Shown one piece after another: positions 42,769 through 50,678 of a stretch of 64,000 nt of DNA (positions within the stretch are counted from its first letter, which is position 1; each line of letters starts with the position of its first letter). The stretch comes from Promineifilum sp019695075 (lineage in GTDB: Bacteria; Chloroflexota; Anaerolineae; Promineifilales; Promineifilaceae), in NCBI GenBank assembly GCA_026129185.1, contig JAHCIO010000013.1, positions 1 to 64,000 on the forward strand. Reading direction: 5' to 3'. The position numbers and the translations under genes are program-made. The notes beneath the pieces are model-generated. The model saw nothing but the letters and a program-made list of their open reading frames with translations. It ran no database searches and was not told the DNA's origin.

Positions 42769-42893
42769 GCGATTCTCCGAATCGCCAACCGTGGCGTGGC
42801 GCGATTCGGAGAATCGCCAACCGTGGCCTCGCGATTCGGAGAATCGCGCCACAGCCGTTGCCGCGGTCTGAGGTCTGCGATTCGGAGAATCGC
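42769..42893. repeat. Hairpin repeat array, family B (four units)
   Basis: Four copies of GCGATTC-GGA-GAATCGC; the first is in reverse orientation (GCGATTCTCCGAATCGC). They are separated by CCAACCGTGGC or GCCACAGCCGTT. They sit between divergent genes, unlike the array at 31483. A fragment TCTGAGGTCT near 42868 resembles family A. Confidence 0.85.
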
Positions 42894-42903
42894 GCCACAG
42901 CCG

Positions 42904-42931
42904 TTGCCGTACCGCTGTTCTCGGCTAGAAT
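42904..42931 (+). promoter_or_regulatory. Promoter of the GPH-type transporter
   Basis: TTGCCG, 16 bp, TAGAAT; predicted +1 near 42938, 24 nt before the ATG. Confidence 0.55.
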
Positions 42932-42961
42932 TCCCCCTCAGTCCACATCAACGAGTCGTCC

Positions 42962-44380
42962 ATGTCCAACTCTGTCCGCACCCCCCGCTCCACACGCTTC
43001 CTCTACGCCGCCGGCTCCCTCGGCGTCGCCCTGTCCTACCAGGCCTTCTCCACCTACGTCCAGTTCCTCTACATCGACGTTCTCGGCGTCCGCGCAGCCT
43101 GGATCGGCGTGGTCTGGGCGATCTATGGCGTCTGGAACGCGGTCAACGACCCGCTCTCCGGCTACTGGTCCGACCGCACGCGCACGCGCTGGGGCCGCCG
43201 CGTGCCCTGGATCGCCGGCTCGCTCGTGCCGCTGGTCATCACTTTCTTCCTGCTCTGGTTCCCCTTCGGCCAGGCCGTCGCCTGGTCGGAGCTGACGACG
43301 CTATTCTACTTCCTGGGCATCGTCCTGCTGTTCGACCTCTTCTGGACGGTCTACGTCATGAACTGGACGGCCCTCTTCCCGGAGATGACCAGCAGCGAGA
43401 GCGAGCGGGCGGGCCTCTCCGCCGGGCGAGAGATCTTCTCCATCTTCGGCCTGCTGGTCGGCGTGGCCCTGCCGCCCATCCTGGCCGGGGCCGACTGGAG
43501 CAACCGCGGCGGCATGGCCGCGCTGCTCACCGGCGTGACTCTCGTCTCGCTCATCCTCGGCCTGCTGGGCAGCCGCGAGCGGCCGGAGTTCGCCGCCGAG
43601 CCGTCGCCGCCCTTCATGGAGTCCATGCGCCTGACGCTGCGCAACCGCGACTTCGTGGCCTTCCTGGGCGCGAACCTGATGATCGAGTACGTCTTCCTGG
43701 GTCTGGCCGCGGCCATCCCCTTCTACGCCAAGTACGTCCTGGCCATCCAGGGGCCGACGACGCTGTTCGGCCTGACGCTGGACGCGGAGACGCAGAACTC
43801 GGTGCTGCTGGCGGCGGCCTTCCTGGCCGCGCTGCCGGCGATGGCCATCTGGTGGGCGCTGGCGCGGCGCTTTGGGGCCTGGCGGGCGCTGCGGGCGGCC
43901 TGCCTGCTGGGCGCGGCCACGGCGCTCTACTTCTTCTTCCCGCGCACCTTCCAGGCCGGGCTGATCGGCACGACCCTTTTCGGCCTCAGCCTGGCCGGCC
44001 TGCTGATGCTGACCAACCCGCTCATCGCCGACATCACCGACGAGGACGAGCTACTGACCGGCGCGCGCCGCGAGGGCACGTTCTTCGGCATGAACGGCCT
44101 GGTCATCCGCTTCGCCTTCGTCATCCAGGGCATCCTGACCGCCATCGTCTTCACCGTCACCGGCTACGTCAACCCGACCGCGGGCGTCCTCTTCCCGGAG
44201 CAGCCGGCCTCGGCCATCTTCGGGATGCGGCTGCTGACCGGCGGCTTCACCACACTGGGCCTGGTGCTGGCCTTCGTCTTCCTGAGCTTCTACCGGCTGC
44301 ATGGCGCGCGCGCCGAGCGCGTCCGCGCCGAGGCCGCCGCCCTGCAAGCGCGCAAGCGGGCCGCGCTGGACGCTAAGTAG
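42962..44380 (+). CDS. MFS transporter, GPH (sugar:cation symporter) type
   Basis: 472 aa with about twelve membrane helices. The N-terminal half has WAIYGVWNAVNDPLSGYWSD then RTRTRWGRRVPWI (about 54-82), the signature NDPxxGxxSDRTRTRWGRRxP of glycoside-pentoside-hexuronide symporters. The centre has LRNRDFVAFLGANLMIEYVF and the second half LIADITDEDELLTGARREGT, also a GPH mark. Substrate not deducible: possibly a sugar or sulfoquinovose-like solute. It has its own promoter and a palindromic terminator shared with surE. Confidence 0.9.
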   Translation: MSNSVRTPRSTRFLYAAGSLGVALSYQAFSTYVQFLYIDVLGVRAAWIGVVWAIYGVWNAVNDPLSGYWSDRTRTRWGRRVPWIAGSLVPLVITFFLLWFPFGQAVAWSELTTLFYFLGIVLLFDLFWTVYVMNWTALFPEMTSSESERAGLSAGREIFSIFGLLVGVALPPILAGADWSNRGGMAALLTGVTLVSLILGLLGSRERPEFAAEPSPPFMESMRLTLRNRDFVAFLGANLMIEYVFLGLAAAIPFYAKYVLAIQGPTTLFGLTLDAETQNSVLLAAAFLAALPAMAIWWALARRFGAWRALRAACLLGAATALYFFFPRTFQAGLIGTTLFGLSLAGLLMLTNPLIADITDEDELLTGARREGTFFGMNGLVIRFAFVIQGILTAIVFTVTGYVNPTAGVLFPEQPASAIFGMRLLTGGFTTLGLVLAFVFLSFYRLHGARAERVRAEAAALQARKRAALDAK

Positions 44381-44391
44381 GGGCTAGGGGC

Positions 44392-44427
44392 TAGGGGCTA
44401 GGGAAGAGCGCTCTTCCCTAGCCCCTA
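44392..44427. terminator. 36-bp perfect palindrome between convergent genes
   Basis: TAGGGGCTAGGGAAGAGC pairs with GCTCTTCCCTAGCCCCTA with no spacer. It lies between the stops of the transporter (44380) and surE (44432), so it likely terminates in both directions. The flanks repeat GGGGCTA and CCCTATCCCC. Confidence 0.8.
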
Positions 44428-44431
44428 ATCC

Positions 44432-45211
44432 CTATCCCCTATCCCCCATCCCCCACTCCCACGCCGCCAGCCGCTCGGCCGTGCTATGGCAGGTCAGGTC
44501 TAGCTGGAGCGGCGTCACGCTAACGTAGCCGTCGCGCAGGGCCTCGAAGTCGGTGCCGGGGTCGGGCACGCCGGTGGGGTAGTCGCCGCCGATCCAGTAG
44601 TAGGGCACGCCGCGTGGGTCGCGGCGGGCGTCCAGCCGGTCGCGGTAGACGCGCAACCCCAGCCGGGTCACGCGGACGCCGTGGATGTCGGCCGCGGGCA
44701 GCGCCGGCACGTTGACGTTCAGCAGCAGGTCGCGCGTCAATCCCTGGGCGATGGCCGCAGCCACAATGCGCTGAGCATAGGTCGCGGCGGTGACATAGTC
44801 GCGCTCGCGCGTCATGTCGTCGGCGGCCAGCGAAAAGGCAAAGCCGGGCACGCCGGCAATGACCGCCTCCATCGCCGCCGTGACCGTGCCGCTATAGGTC
44901 ACGTCGTGGCCCAGATTGCCATAGGTGTTGATGCCCGACACGACCAGGTCGATCTTCTCGGCCACGCGGCCGAGCAGCGCCAGGGCGACGCAGTCGGACG
45001 GCGCACCGTCGCTGGCCAGGGCGGGCGTGCCGTCGGCCAGCGTCGTCTCCAGCACGCGCAGCGGCCGGTGGAGAGTCTTCACGTGGCCGCCGCCGGACCA
45101 GTTGTGATCGGGAGCCAGAATGGTGACGCGGCCGAGAGGTTTCATGGCGTCCACCAGGGCGGCCAGCCCCGGCGCGTGGACGCCGTCGTCGTTGGTGACA
45201 AGGATATGCAT
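44432..45211 (-). CDS. surE: 5'/3'-nucleotidase SurE
   Basis: 259 aa. It removes phosphate from nucleoside monophosphates and also acts on polyphosphate. MHILVTNDDGVHAPGLAAL (metal-binding DD at 8-9), APDHNWSGGGHVKTLHRPLR (the Ser of the active site loop), and VSGINTYGNLGHDVTYSGTV (Asn metal ligand) are all intact. Length is usual. The C-terminus ends CHSTAERLAAWEWGMG. Monocistronic. A CATAAT box lies so near to the start that the transcript would be leaderless. Confidence 0.95.
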   Translation of the reverse strand: MHILVTNDDGVHAPGLAALVDAMKPLGRVTILAPDHNWSGGGHVKTLHRPLRVLETTLADGTPALASDGAPSDCVALALLGRVAEKIDLVVSGINTYGNLGHDVTYSGTVTAAMEAVIAGVPGFAFSLAADDMTRERDYVTAATYAQRIVAAAIAQGLTRDLLLNVNVPALPAADIHGVRVTRLGLRVYRDRLDARRDPRGVPYYWIGGDYPTGVPDPGTDFEALRDGYVSVTPLQLDLTCHSTAERLAAWEWGMGDRG

Positions 45212-45218
45212 GACCGGG

Positions 45219-45224
45219 ATTATG
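45219..45224 (-). promoter_or_regulatory. -10 box of surE, near-leaderless
   Basis: CATAAT on the minus strand ends 7 nt before the ATG, placing +1 about one nucleotide upstream of the start codon. No clear -35. Confidence 0.4.
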
Positions 45225-45283
45225 CCCCGATCGCCGGCAATTGGGCAGGAGAATCAGACGCCGCTGGGCCTAGATGAGACAGG

Positions 45284-45319
45284 CCGTCGGTGGTCGGCGG
45301 TCTGTCGTCTGTGGTCCGT
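45284..45319. repeat. GTCGG/GGTC low-complexity repeat
   Basis: CCGTCGGTGGTCGGCGGTCT and GTCGTCTGTGGTCCGTC: inverted relative of the GACCGCCGAC repeats at 35640 and the run at 63408-63455. It fills the gap before the DUF4260 gene's end. Confidence 0.5.
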
Positions 45320-45709
45320 CTAGACGCGGCTGAAGTGGGACGACTTGGCCTCGTCGGGGTACTTCAGCCCATACCCAACCATGCGATCCATGCCGATATG
45401 GGCCAGCCAGACGAGAGCCACCGCCACGGCCGTGCCCGCCCCCAGCCACCAGCCGGCGGCCAGCAACAGCAGCGGCCCGACCATCGTATGCACGACGTTA
45501 TAGGCCATAGCCCCAACGCGCGGGCCGGCCGCATACCCAAGTAAACTCAGATCGGGGGCCAGCAGTAGCAGCAGAAACAGCCACCAGGGATGCCCCAGCC
45601 GGAAGTACGCCCCCGTCGCCAGCAGCAACAGAGCCGCACCCTCCAGGTGCAAGAGCGCCCGCGGCAGGCTCAGCCGCGGGCGCTCTGTGCGTTCTGATAG
45701 ATCCTGCAC
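45320..45709 (-). CDS. DUF4260-family membrane protein
   Basis: 129 aa, three or four hydrophobic helices. LLHLEGAALLLLATGAYFRL, PWWLFLLLLLAPDLSLLGYA, then YNVVHTMVGPLLLLAAGW and WLAHIGMDRMVGYGLKYPDE are the blocks of DUF4260, whose conserved H and D residues could bind a metal. Function unknown. GTG start, 3 nt after the stop of the upstream membrane-protein gene, so the two are one unit. Confidence 0.85.
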   Translation of the reverse strand: MQDLSERTERPRLSLPRALLHLEGAALLLLATGAYFRLGHPWWLFLLLLLAPDLSLLGYAAGPRVGAMAYNVVHTMVGPLLLLAAGWWLGAGTAVAVALVWLAHIGMDRMVGYGLKYPDEAKSSHFSRV

Positions 45710-45712
45710 GGG

Positions 45713-45988
45713 CTAGTTGTGACGGCGGCGGTTGCTATAGCCGCCACCGCCCAGCGCGCCGAGGTCGAGCAGGAAGCCGAAAATGACGACCGCCCACTGC
45801 AAGCCCTGCACCCCGCCGGGCGACATGAGCACGTAGGCCAACGTCGTCCACGGCAGGAAGACGACGCCCAACAGCGGGATGAGGATGTTACTAAACGCCG
45901 TGTTCCAGCGGGTTACGTCGGTCAGATACCAGGCGATGGCGGCGATGCGCGGGCCGATGAAGACGAGCAGACTGACTATACAACACAT
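45713..45988 (-). CDS. Small membrane protein
   Basis: 91 aa with three hydrophobic segments (MCCIVSLLVFIGPRIAAIAW, FSNILIPLLGVVFLPWTTLA, GLQWAVVIFGFLLDLGALGG) and a His/Arg-rich end. It is preceded by a near-perfect AGGAGGT. Not identified, but such proteins are common in Chloroflexota next to DUF4260 and similar genes. An 80-nt gap to PPK2 contains a GCTGCCGC/GCGGCAGC hairpin. Confidence 0.75.
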   Translation of the reverse strand: MCCIVSLLVFIGPRIAAIAWYLTDVTRWNTAFSNILIPLLGVVFLPWTTLAYVLMSPGGVQGLQWAVVIFGFLLDLGALGGGGYSNRRRHN

Positions 45989-46069
45989 GGTTTTACCTCC
46001 TGTCCTCTAATACGCGCTGCCGCCGTAGCGGTTGCGCGGCAGCAGCGTTGCGCCAAAGTGGCCTTGCGC

Positions 46070-46939
46070 CTAGCTGGCCATGACACGCTTGGTCTCCGCG
46101 GCCACGTCGTAGTCCGGCGACGGAAACTGCGGGTTCATCTCGCGCAGCGTCTCGGCCACCATGTGAGTCAGCAGCCAGTCGCGGTGCCACTTGCGGTCAG
46201 ATGGAATGACGTACCACGGCGCGTAGTCGGTCGAGCAGCGCGTCAGGGCCGCCTGATAGGCCGTCATGAAGTCGTTCCACAGCAGCCGGTCGTCCACGTC
46301 GCCGGGGCGGTACTTCCAACGCTTGTCCGGCTCGGCCAGCCGGGCCAGCAGGCGCTCCTTCTGCTCGGCCGGCGAGATGAAGAGCATGCACTTCAGGAAG
46401 ACAACGCCGTCGTCGCTCCACTTCTTCTCCCAGGCGTTGATCTCGTCGTAACGCTTCTCCCACTCCTCCGGCGGCACCAGGTTGCGCACGCGCACGACGA
46501 GGACATCCTCATAGTGCGAGCGGTCGAAGATGCCGATCGTGCCCGGCGGGGGCAGCTTCTGCTCGATGCGCCACAGGTAATGCTTCTTCAACTCCGCCTT
46601 CGTCGGCGCGCCGAACTGGGCGACGCGCATGCCCAACGGCTCGACGATGCGGTCCAGCGCCTTGATGGCCCCGCCCTTGCCGGACGTGTCCATTCCCTGC
46701 AAGACGACGAGCAGCCGGCGCTTGCCGCCGCCCTTCGACTCGGCGTAGAGCCGCTCCTGCAACGCGGTCACTTCGCCGGCCAGCGCGCCGACCTGGGCCA
46801 GCGCCTGGGCCTTGTCGGCCGGCCCGGCAAGGACGCGCCGCGCGTCCATCGCCGCCGGGTCGAAATCCGGCCCGACGCGCAGTAACTCGCGCACGGATGC
46901 CGCGGCGGGCTTCTTCTTGGCCTTATCTTTCCTGGGCAT
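46070..46939 (-). CDS. ppk2: Polyphosphate:nucleotide phosphotransferase, PPK2 family
   Basis: 289 aa. It transfers phosphate from polyphosphate to ADP/AMP (or GDP). Walker A-like GMDTSGKGGAIKAL (about 95-108), lid segment FDRSHYEDVLVVRVRNLVP, and the core DDGVVFLKCMLFISPAEQKE, RWKYRPGDVDDRLLWNDFM, WYVIPSDRKWHRDWL. The N-terminal 40 residues are basic and disordered. Start after GGGAGGAAGCA. Size and PTKAELKKHYLWR suggest the class I/III-type PPK2 that can work on AMP or ADP; direction cannot be told from sequence. Confidence 0.93.
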   Translation of the reverse strand: MPRKDKAKKKPAAASVRELLRVGPDFDPAAMDARRVLAGPADKAQALAQVGALAGEVTALQERLYAESKGGGKRRLLVVLQGMDTSGKGGAIKALDRIVEPLGMRVAQFGAPTKAELKKHYLWRIEQKLPPPGTIGIFDRSHYEDVLVVRVRNLVPPEEWEKRYDEINAWEKKWSDDGVVFLKCMLFISPAEQKERLLARLAEPDKRWKYRPGDVDDRLLWNDFMTAYQAALTRCSTDYAPWYVIPSDRKWHRDWLLTHMVAETLREMNPQFPSPDYDVAAETKRVMAS

Positions 46940-46957
46940 TGCTTCCTCCCCGGTCGC

Positions 46958-47377
46958 TTAGCGCCCAAATACGCGTCTGACGTCTGGCTGCAATAGATAG
47001 TAAAGGATGGCCCCGGGCACGATCAACCCCAACACGCCACAGCAGAAGGCGATCAACCCGCCGCTGAAGAGACCCATGATGCCGGTGATGAACGTGATGG
47101 CCACGCCCAACAGCGCCAGCAGCCACGCCCAGCGCTTCAGGGCAAAGAGACCAAAGGCGACGATGAGATCGATTACCGCGCCAACAATGCCGAGGATGCC
47201 GTTTACCGTCTGCGAGCCGCCGACGGCGGTCATGGCCTGGTCGCCGAAGATCGCGCCGAAGACGCTGGTGGTCGCGCCGAAGCCGAAAACGAGAGTGCTC
47301 CAGGCCAGCGACAGCAGCGCCAGAATAAGGAAAACAATGGCTAGAATCGTAATGCCCGCGGGGCGTTGGGTAGTCAT
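46958..47377 (-). CDS. Four-helix membrane protein
   Basis: 139 aa with four hydrophobic segments: AGITILAIVFLILALLSLAW, GILGIVGAVIDLIVAFGLFA, WAWLLALLGVAITFITGIMG, LIAFCCGVLGLIVPGAILYY. The ending LLQPDVRRVFGR is typical of a widespread uncharacterised bacterial family. Start at MTTQRPAG after CAGGAG; upstream frame is non-coding. Function unknown. Confidence 0.78.
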   Translation of the reverse strand: MTTQRPAGITILAIVFLILALLSLAWSTLVFGFGATTSVFGAIFGDQAMTAVGGSQTVNGILGIVGAVIDLIVAFGLFALKRWAWLLALLGVAITFITGIMGLFSGGLIAFCCGVLGLIVPGAILYYLLQPDVRRVFGR

Positions 47378-47465
47378 GCGGTTGCTCCTGTGAATTGACG
47401 ACGATGCGCGGAATATACCGGCGGTTATCGTCCGCTGACTAGCGGACGACGACCGCCGCACGGTT

Positions 47466-47903
47466 CTAGCCGGCCAGAATGCGCGCCTTTTCGGCCTCGA
47501 ACTCGGCCTCGTTCAGGATGCCGGCGTCGCGCAGCGCGCCCAGTTCCTTCAGCTTCATGATGCGCAACTCGGCCGCGCTGGGGCCGGCCTCGACGGGCGC
47601 GGCGGCCTGAGGCGCCATCTGTTGCTGCATGAGCTGTTGTAATTGGGCCTGCTGCTCGGCCAGCTGTTGCTGCAACTGCTGTTGTTCCGTCAGGGCCTGC
47701 TGCTCGGCCAGTTGCTGATTGACCATCGCCTGCACCTGGGCTTGCTGCTGCATCTGCTGGGCCTGGGCCGATTGCTGCATCTTGTTGGCGGTCGCGCCGG
47801 AGACGGCTGTGGCCGTGCCGGCGATGACGGCCGTGCGGGCCATCGTATTCACCAGGCCGGGGCCGCGACGGGGCTGGACGACAACACGTGTATTTCTTCT
47901 CAT
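47466..47903 (-). CDS. Gln-rich coiled coil with SHOCT domain
   Basis: 145 aa. A short Arg-rich start, an Ala/Gly segment (VNTMARTAVIAGTATAVSGA), then about 60 residues with many Gln (QQQLQQQLAEQQAQLQQLMQ). The C-terminal SHOCT motif (LRIMKLKELGALRDAGILNE and AEFEAEKARIL) is present. SHOCT proteins oligomerise or guide partners, often at membranes. It precedes the membrane protein at 46958 and follows a DUF6325 protein; this pair is a common arrangement in actinobacteria and Chloroflexota. Confidence 0.87.
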   Translation of the reverse strand: MRRNTRVVVQPRRGPGLVNTMARTAVIAGTATAVSGATANKMQQSAQAQQMQQQAQVQAMVNQQLAEQQALTEQQQLQQQLAEQQAQLQQLMQQQMAPQAAAPVEAGPSAAELRIMKLKELGALRDAGILNEAEFEAEKARILAG

Positions 47904-47926
47904 GGTGTACCTCGTTGGTGTTAGGG

Positions 47927-48355
47927 CTACGCTTCGATGCCGGAGTAAGCCAGCGCTTCCAGGACGATCTCGTGGGGGATACGGCCGCTGTCAACAAGCT
48001 CCCCGCCCGACGCGCGCACCGCCTCGGCGAAGCGCGCCGCCCATAGGTTCTCCCAGACGAGCACCGCCGCCGTGCTGTTGGGAGCCATCTCCGCGGCAAT
48101 GTCGTTCAGGTCGTCATCGTTCAACAGATCGTCGATGTCACCTTCCAACCGGGCGAACACCGCCCCCAACTCGGGGTCAAGAGCCTCCACTTCGCCCACC
48201 GTCATCGTCCCGTCCTCGCTCTTGTGAACGAAGACCAGGTCAAGGATGTGGACGGTTCCCTGCTCGACAAGCTCAGCCAGAGCGGGCACAACGTCGCCAT
48301 TGAACCGGCTACCCGGAAAGGCGATTACGACGTACTCAACAGGCCCCACGGTCAT
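47927..48355 (-). CDS. DUF6325/DUF1269-like protein
   Basis: 142 aa, no membrane helix. VGPVEYVVIAFPGSRFNGDV, TVHILDLVFVHKSEDGTMTV, AALVWENLWAARFAEAV-like TAAVLVWENLWAARFAEAVR and LEALAYSGIEA are typical of the family usually found before SHOCT genes. Start at MTVGPVEY after AAGGAGAC. Role unknown. First gene of the SHOCT/membrane protein unit. Confidence 0.82.
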   Translation of the reverse strand: MTVGPVEYVVIAFPGSRFNGDVVPALAELVEQGTVHILDLVFVHKSEDGTMTVGEVEALDPELGAVFARLEGDIDDLLNDDDLNDIAAEMAPNSTAAVLVWENLWAARFAEAVRASGGELVDSGRIPHEIVLEALAYSGIEA

Positions 48356-48466
48356 AGACTGTCTCCTTTGCTCAAGGGTGTGCTGACTTGGCCGCAGCGA
48401 AGCGCGGCCAGCGTCCATATTCTAGCGACAACCGGCGCGGCGTTCAATCGGCTCTCAGACAAGAAG

Positions 48467-48510
48467 CCATGCTTTCGGCCCCGGCCACGTGGCCGGGGCC
48501 GAAAGCATGG
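48467..48510 (-). terminator. 44-bp perfect palindrome after the META-domain gene
   Basis: CCATGCTTTCGGCCCCGGCC then AC is mirrored exactly by GT and GGCCGGGGCCGAAAGCATGG with no loop bases. It lies 19 nt after the stop of the META lipoprotein gene on its strand, followed by CTTCTTGTCT. Probably that gene's terminator; unusually long. Confidence 0.75.
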
Positions 48511-48528
48511 TAATATGGCCGGCCGCGC

Positions 48529-50559
48529 CTACGGCGCGGGCATGAAGACCATCGAGCCGCTCTCATAGAGCATGTCGATGAGCAGGTTGCCCTCCTCCAG
48601 GCGATAGCCCATCGCGTTCGTCAGGCCGCCCAGGAAGATCTGGTCGAACGAGCCGACGCCGCAGAAGGCCATCGTCGAGACGGTGGGCGTGATGGTTAGC
48701 GTGTTGCCCTCGCCGAGCGTGTAGTTCGCCCCGCCCACGTTGCAGTCGGCCTGCAAGTTGGCCGTGCCATCGGCGTTGAAGCTGATAGTGAAGCGCGTCG
48801 GGTCGTTGATGGTGATGTTGCCGTCGGTCTTGGTGATCAGCGTCAGCTGCCACAGCGGGCCGACCAGCCCCTCGCCGCCGGCCACCGTCTCGCCCTTGCC
48901 CGGCTCCTCGACGGCGGCCGTCTCCGGCGCGGCAAATTTCATCGTGCCCGCGCCGGCAAACTGGTCGATGTAGAGGAAGCCATCCTGGAAGAAGTAGGTG
49001 GCCGCGCTGGAAAGGGCGGTCACGAAGGCCGTCCCCGCCGAATCCTCCGGGCACATCGCCAGCGTGCTGGCCCCCGGCACGATGCTCAGCGTCGCGGCGT
49101 CGGCCGTATACGTCGCCGTCACCTGATTGCAGTCGGCCTTGATCGCCGCTGTGCCGTCCTCGTTGAAGGTAATCGTGTAGCGCGTCGGGTCGGCTACGGC
49201 GACACTCTCCAACGGCGTGGCCATCTCCAGCCACTGCCAGGTCGTGCCCGTCAGGGTCATCGGCTCGGCCTCGGCTTCGCCCTCGCCGGCCGCGCCCGCG
49301 GCGCGCAAGTGCAGCGTTCCGGCGTCGGCGGCCTGGGCGATGAGCAGGTCGCTGCCATCGAACGAGTAGTTGGCCGCTGCCGCCAGGCCCGCCAGGAACG
49401 GCGCGGCCTGCGAATCCTCCGGACAGGCCATCAGCGTCGAGGGGCCGAGCATAATCGTCAGCGTGCCATCCTCGGCCGTCGTGTACGTGCCCAAAACCGT
49501 GTTGCAGTCGGCCTTGATGGCCGCCGAGCCGTCTTCGTTGAAGGTGATGGCGTAGCGTGTCGGGTCGGCCACGGCGACGGACTCCGTCGCCCCGACGGTC
49601 TCGACCCACTCCCACGTTGTGCCTGTCAGGGCGGGCATCGTCGTGCCCGGCTCTTCCATCTCGCCGCCGGCGGCCGTCGCCTGACGGAACATAAGCGTGC
49701 CGGCGTCGGCCTGCAAGTCGATAAATAGCTCGCCGTCCTCGACGGTGTACGCCGCGCTGCTGAGCAGGCTGTTCAGGAACACCTGGTCTTGTGAGCCAGG
49801 CTCACAGGCCATCAGCGTACCCGCGCCGGGGGCGATTTCGATGTTCGCGCCGTCAGTCAGGTACGAGGCGAAAACGGTGTTGCAGTCGGCGACGACGTTG
49901 GCCGTGCCGTCCTCGTTGAAGGTAATGGTGTAGCGCGTCGGGTCAGACGCCAACGTCTGGCCCAGCGGGTCGATGAGCGACACCCACTCCCAGGTCACGC
50001 CAGCGAGGCCGGCGGCCGGCGCCTCGCCCGCGCCTGCTTCGCCTGCCCCGGCGGAGCGGAAGCGCAGCGTTCCGGCGTCGGCGATCTGGTCGATATAGAG
50101 GTCGCCGCTGCCCGCGAGCGTGAAGGCCCTCGCCGCGCCGGCCAGCCCGGCCAGGAAGACCTGGTCCTGCGTGTCGGCCGGGCAACCAACAGCCGTGGAC
50201 ACGCCCAGCGTGATCGTCAGGCTGCCGCTCGCGTCGGTCACGTAGGTAGCCGTGACGTTGTTGCAGTCGGCCACAACCGTAGCCGTGCCGTCGGCGTTGA
50301 AGGTGATCGTGTAACGGGCCGGATCGACGGCGGTGATGGTCTCGACCGGCGTTGTCGTTTCGACCCACTCCCAGCTTGTGCCGGCCAATGACGCCACGAC
50401 CTGCTCGCCGCTGGGCGCGCCTTCGACCGGCGCTTCAAGCACGGGGGTCGGCGTCGCCGCCGTGTCTGTCGGCAGCAATTCCTGGTTGTCCGGCGTGTCG
50501 GCACAGGCAGCCAGAGCCAACAGCAACACCAGGCTCAGCAAAAAAACAAGACGTTTCAT
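48529..50559 (-). CDS. Lipoprotein with five tandem META (HslJ-like) domains
   Basis: 676 aa. Lipoprotein signal with lipobox LAAC (KRLVFLLSLVLLLALAAC). Five repeats of about 115-130 residues follow, each with GTTWEWVE or equivalent, DPTRYTITFNEDGTA, (K/V)ADCN-x-V, MACPEDSQ-type Cys, and D-AGTL-FR/HLR. Each META domain has an ADCN Cys and a second Cys (GCPAD, ACEPG, ACPED, MCPED, FCGVG), a possible disulfide. Linkers are Glu/Gly/Ala-rich. It has no known enzyme activity; HslJ is linked to heat and novobiocin resistance. The upstream in-frame extension was rejected because the signal starts at 50559. Monocistronic. Confidence 0.88.
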   Translation of the reverse strand: MKRLVFLLSLVLLLALAACADTPDNQELLPTDTAATPTPVLEAPVEGAPSGEQVVASLAGTSWEWVETTTPVETITAVDPARYTITFNADGTATVVADCNNVTATYVTDASGSLTITLGVSTAVGCPADTQDQVFLAGLAGAARAFTLAGSGDLYIDQIADAGTLRFRSAGAGEAGAGEAPAAGLAGVTWEWVSLIDPLGQTLASDPTRYTITFNEDGTANVVADCNTVFASYLTDGANIEIAPGAGTLMACEPGSQDQVFLNSLLSSAAYTVEDGELFIDLQADAGTLMFRQATAAGGEMEEPGTTMPALTGTTWEWVETVGATESVAVADPTRYAITFNEDGSAAIKADCNTVLGTYTTAEDGTLTIMLGPSTLMACPEDSQAAPFLAGLAAAANYSFDGSDLLIAQAADAGTLHLRAAGAAGEGEAEAEPMTLTGTTWQWLEMATPLESVAVADPTRYTITFNEDGTAAIKADCNQVTATYTADAATLSIVPGASTLAMCPEDSAGTAFVTALSSAATYFFQDGFLYIDQFAGAGTMKFAAPETAAVEEPGKGETVAGGEGLVGPLWQLTLITKTDGNITINDPTRFTISFNADGTANLQADCNVGGANYTLGEGNTLTITPTVSTMAFCGVGSFDQIFLGGLTNAMGYRLEEGNLLIDMLYESGSMVFMPAP

Positions 50560-50678
50560 CTCTCTTCTCTCCCTCTTTCTTCTTCTATTGGTATTGGTGT
50601 CAATCGGGAACAGATCGGGGACGTTCCCTTCTCCCACTTACGAACATCTTACAATAGACGCGCGCCAATCGCAACGGT

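Noticed and set aside
41534..42898. N-terminal extension of the FAD oxidoreductase to 454 codons
   Set aside because: The extra 63 codons translate the family B repeats; a clear ribosome-binding site precedes the later ATG.
42796..44376. A 526-codon frame overlapping the transporter gene
   Set aside because: Frame-shifted shadow of the transporter, rich in Arg and Pro; the true frame gives a twelve-helix GPH transporter.
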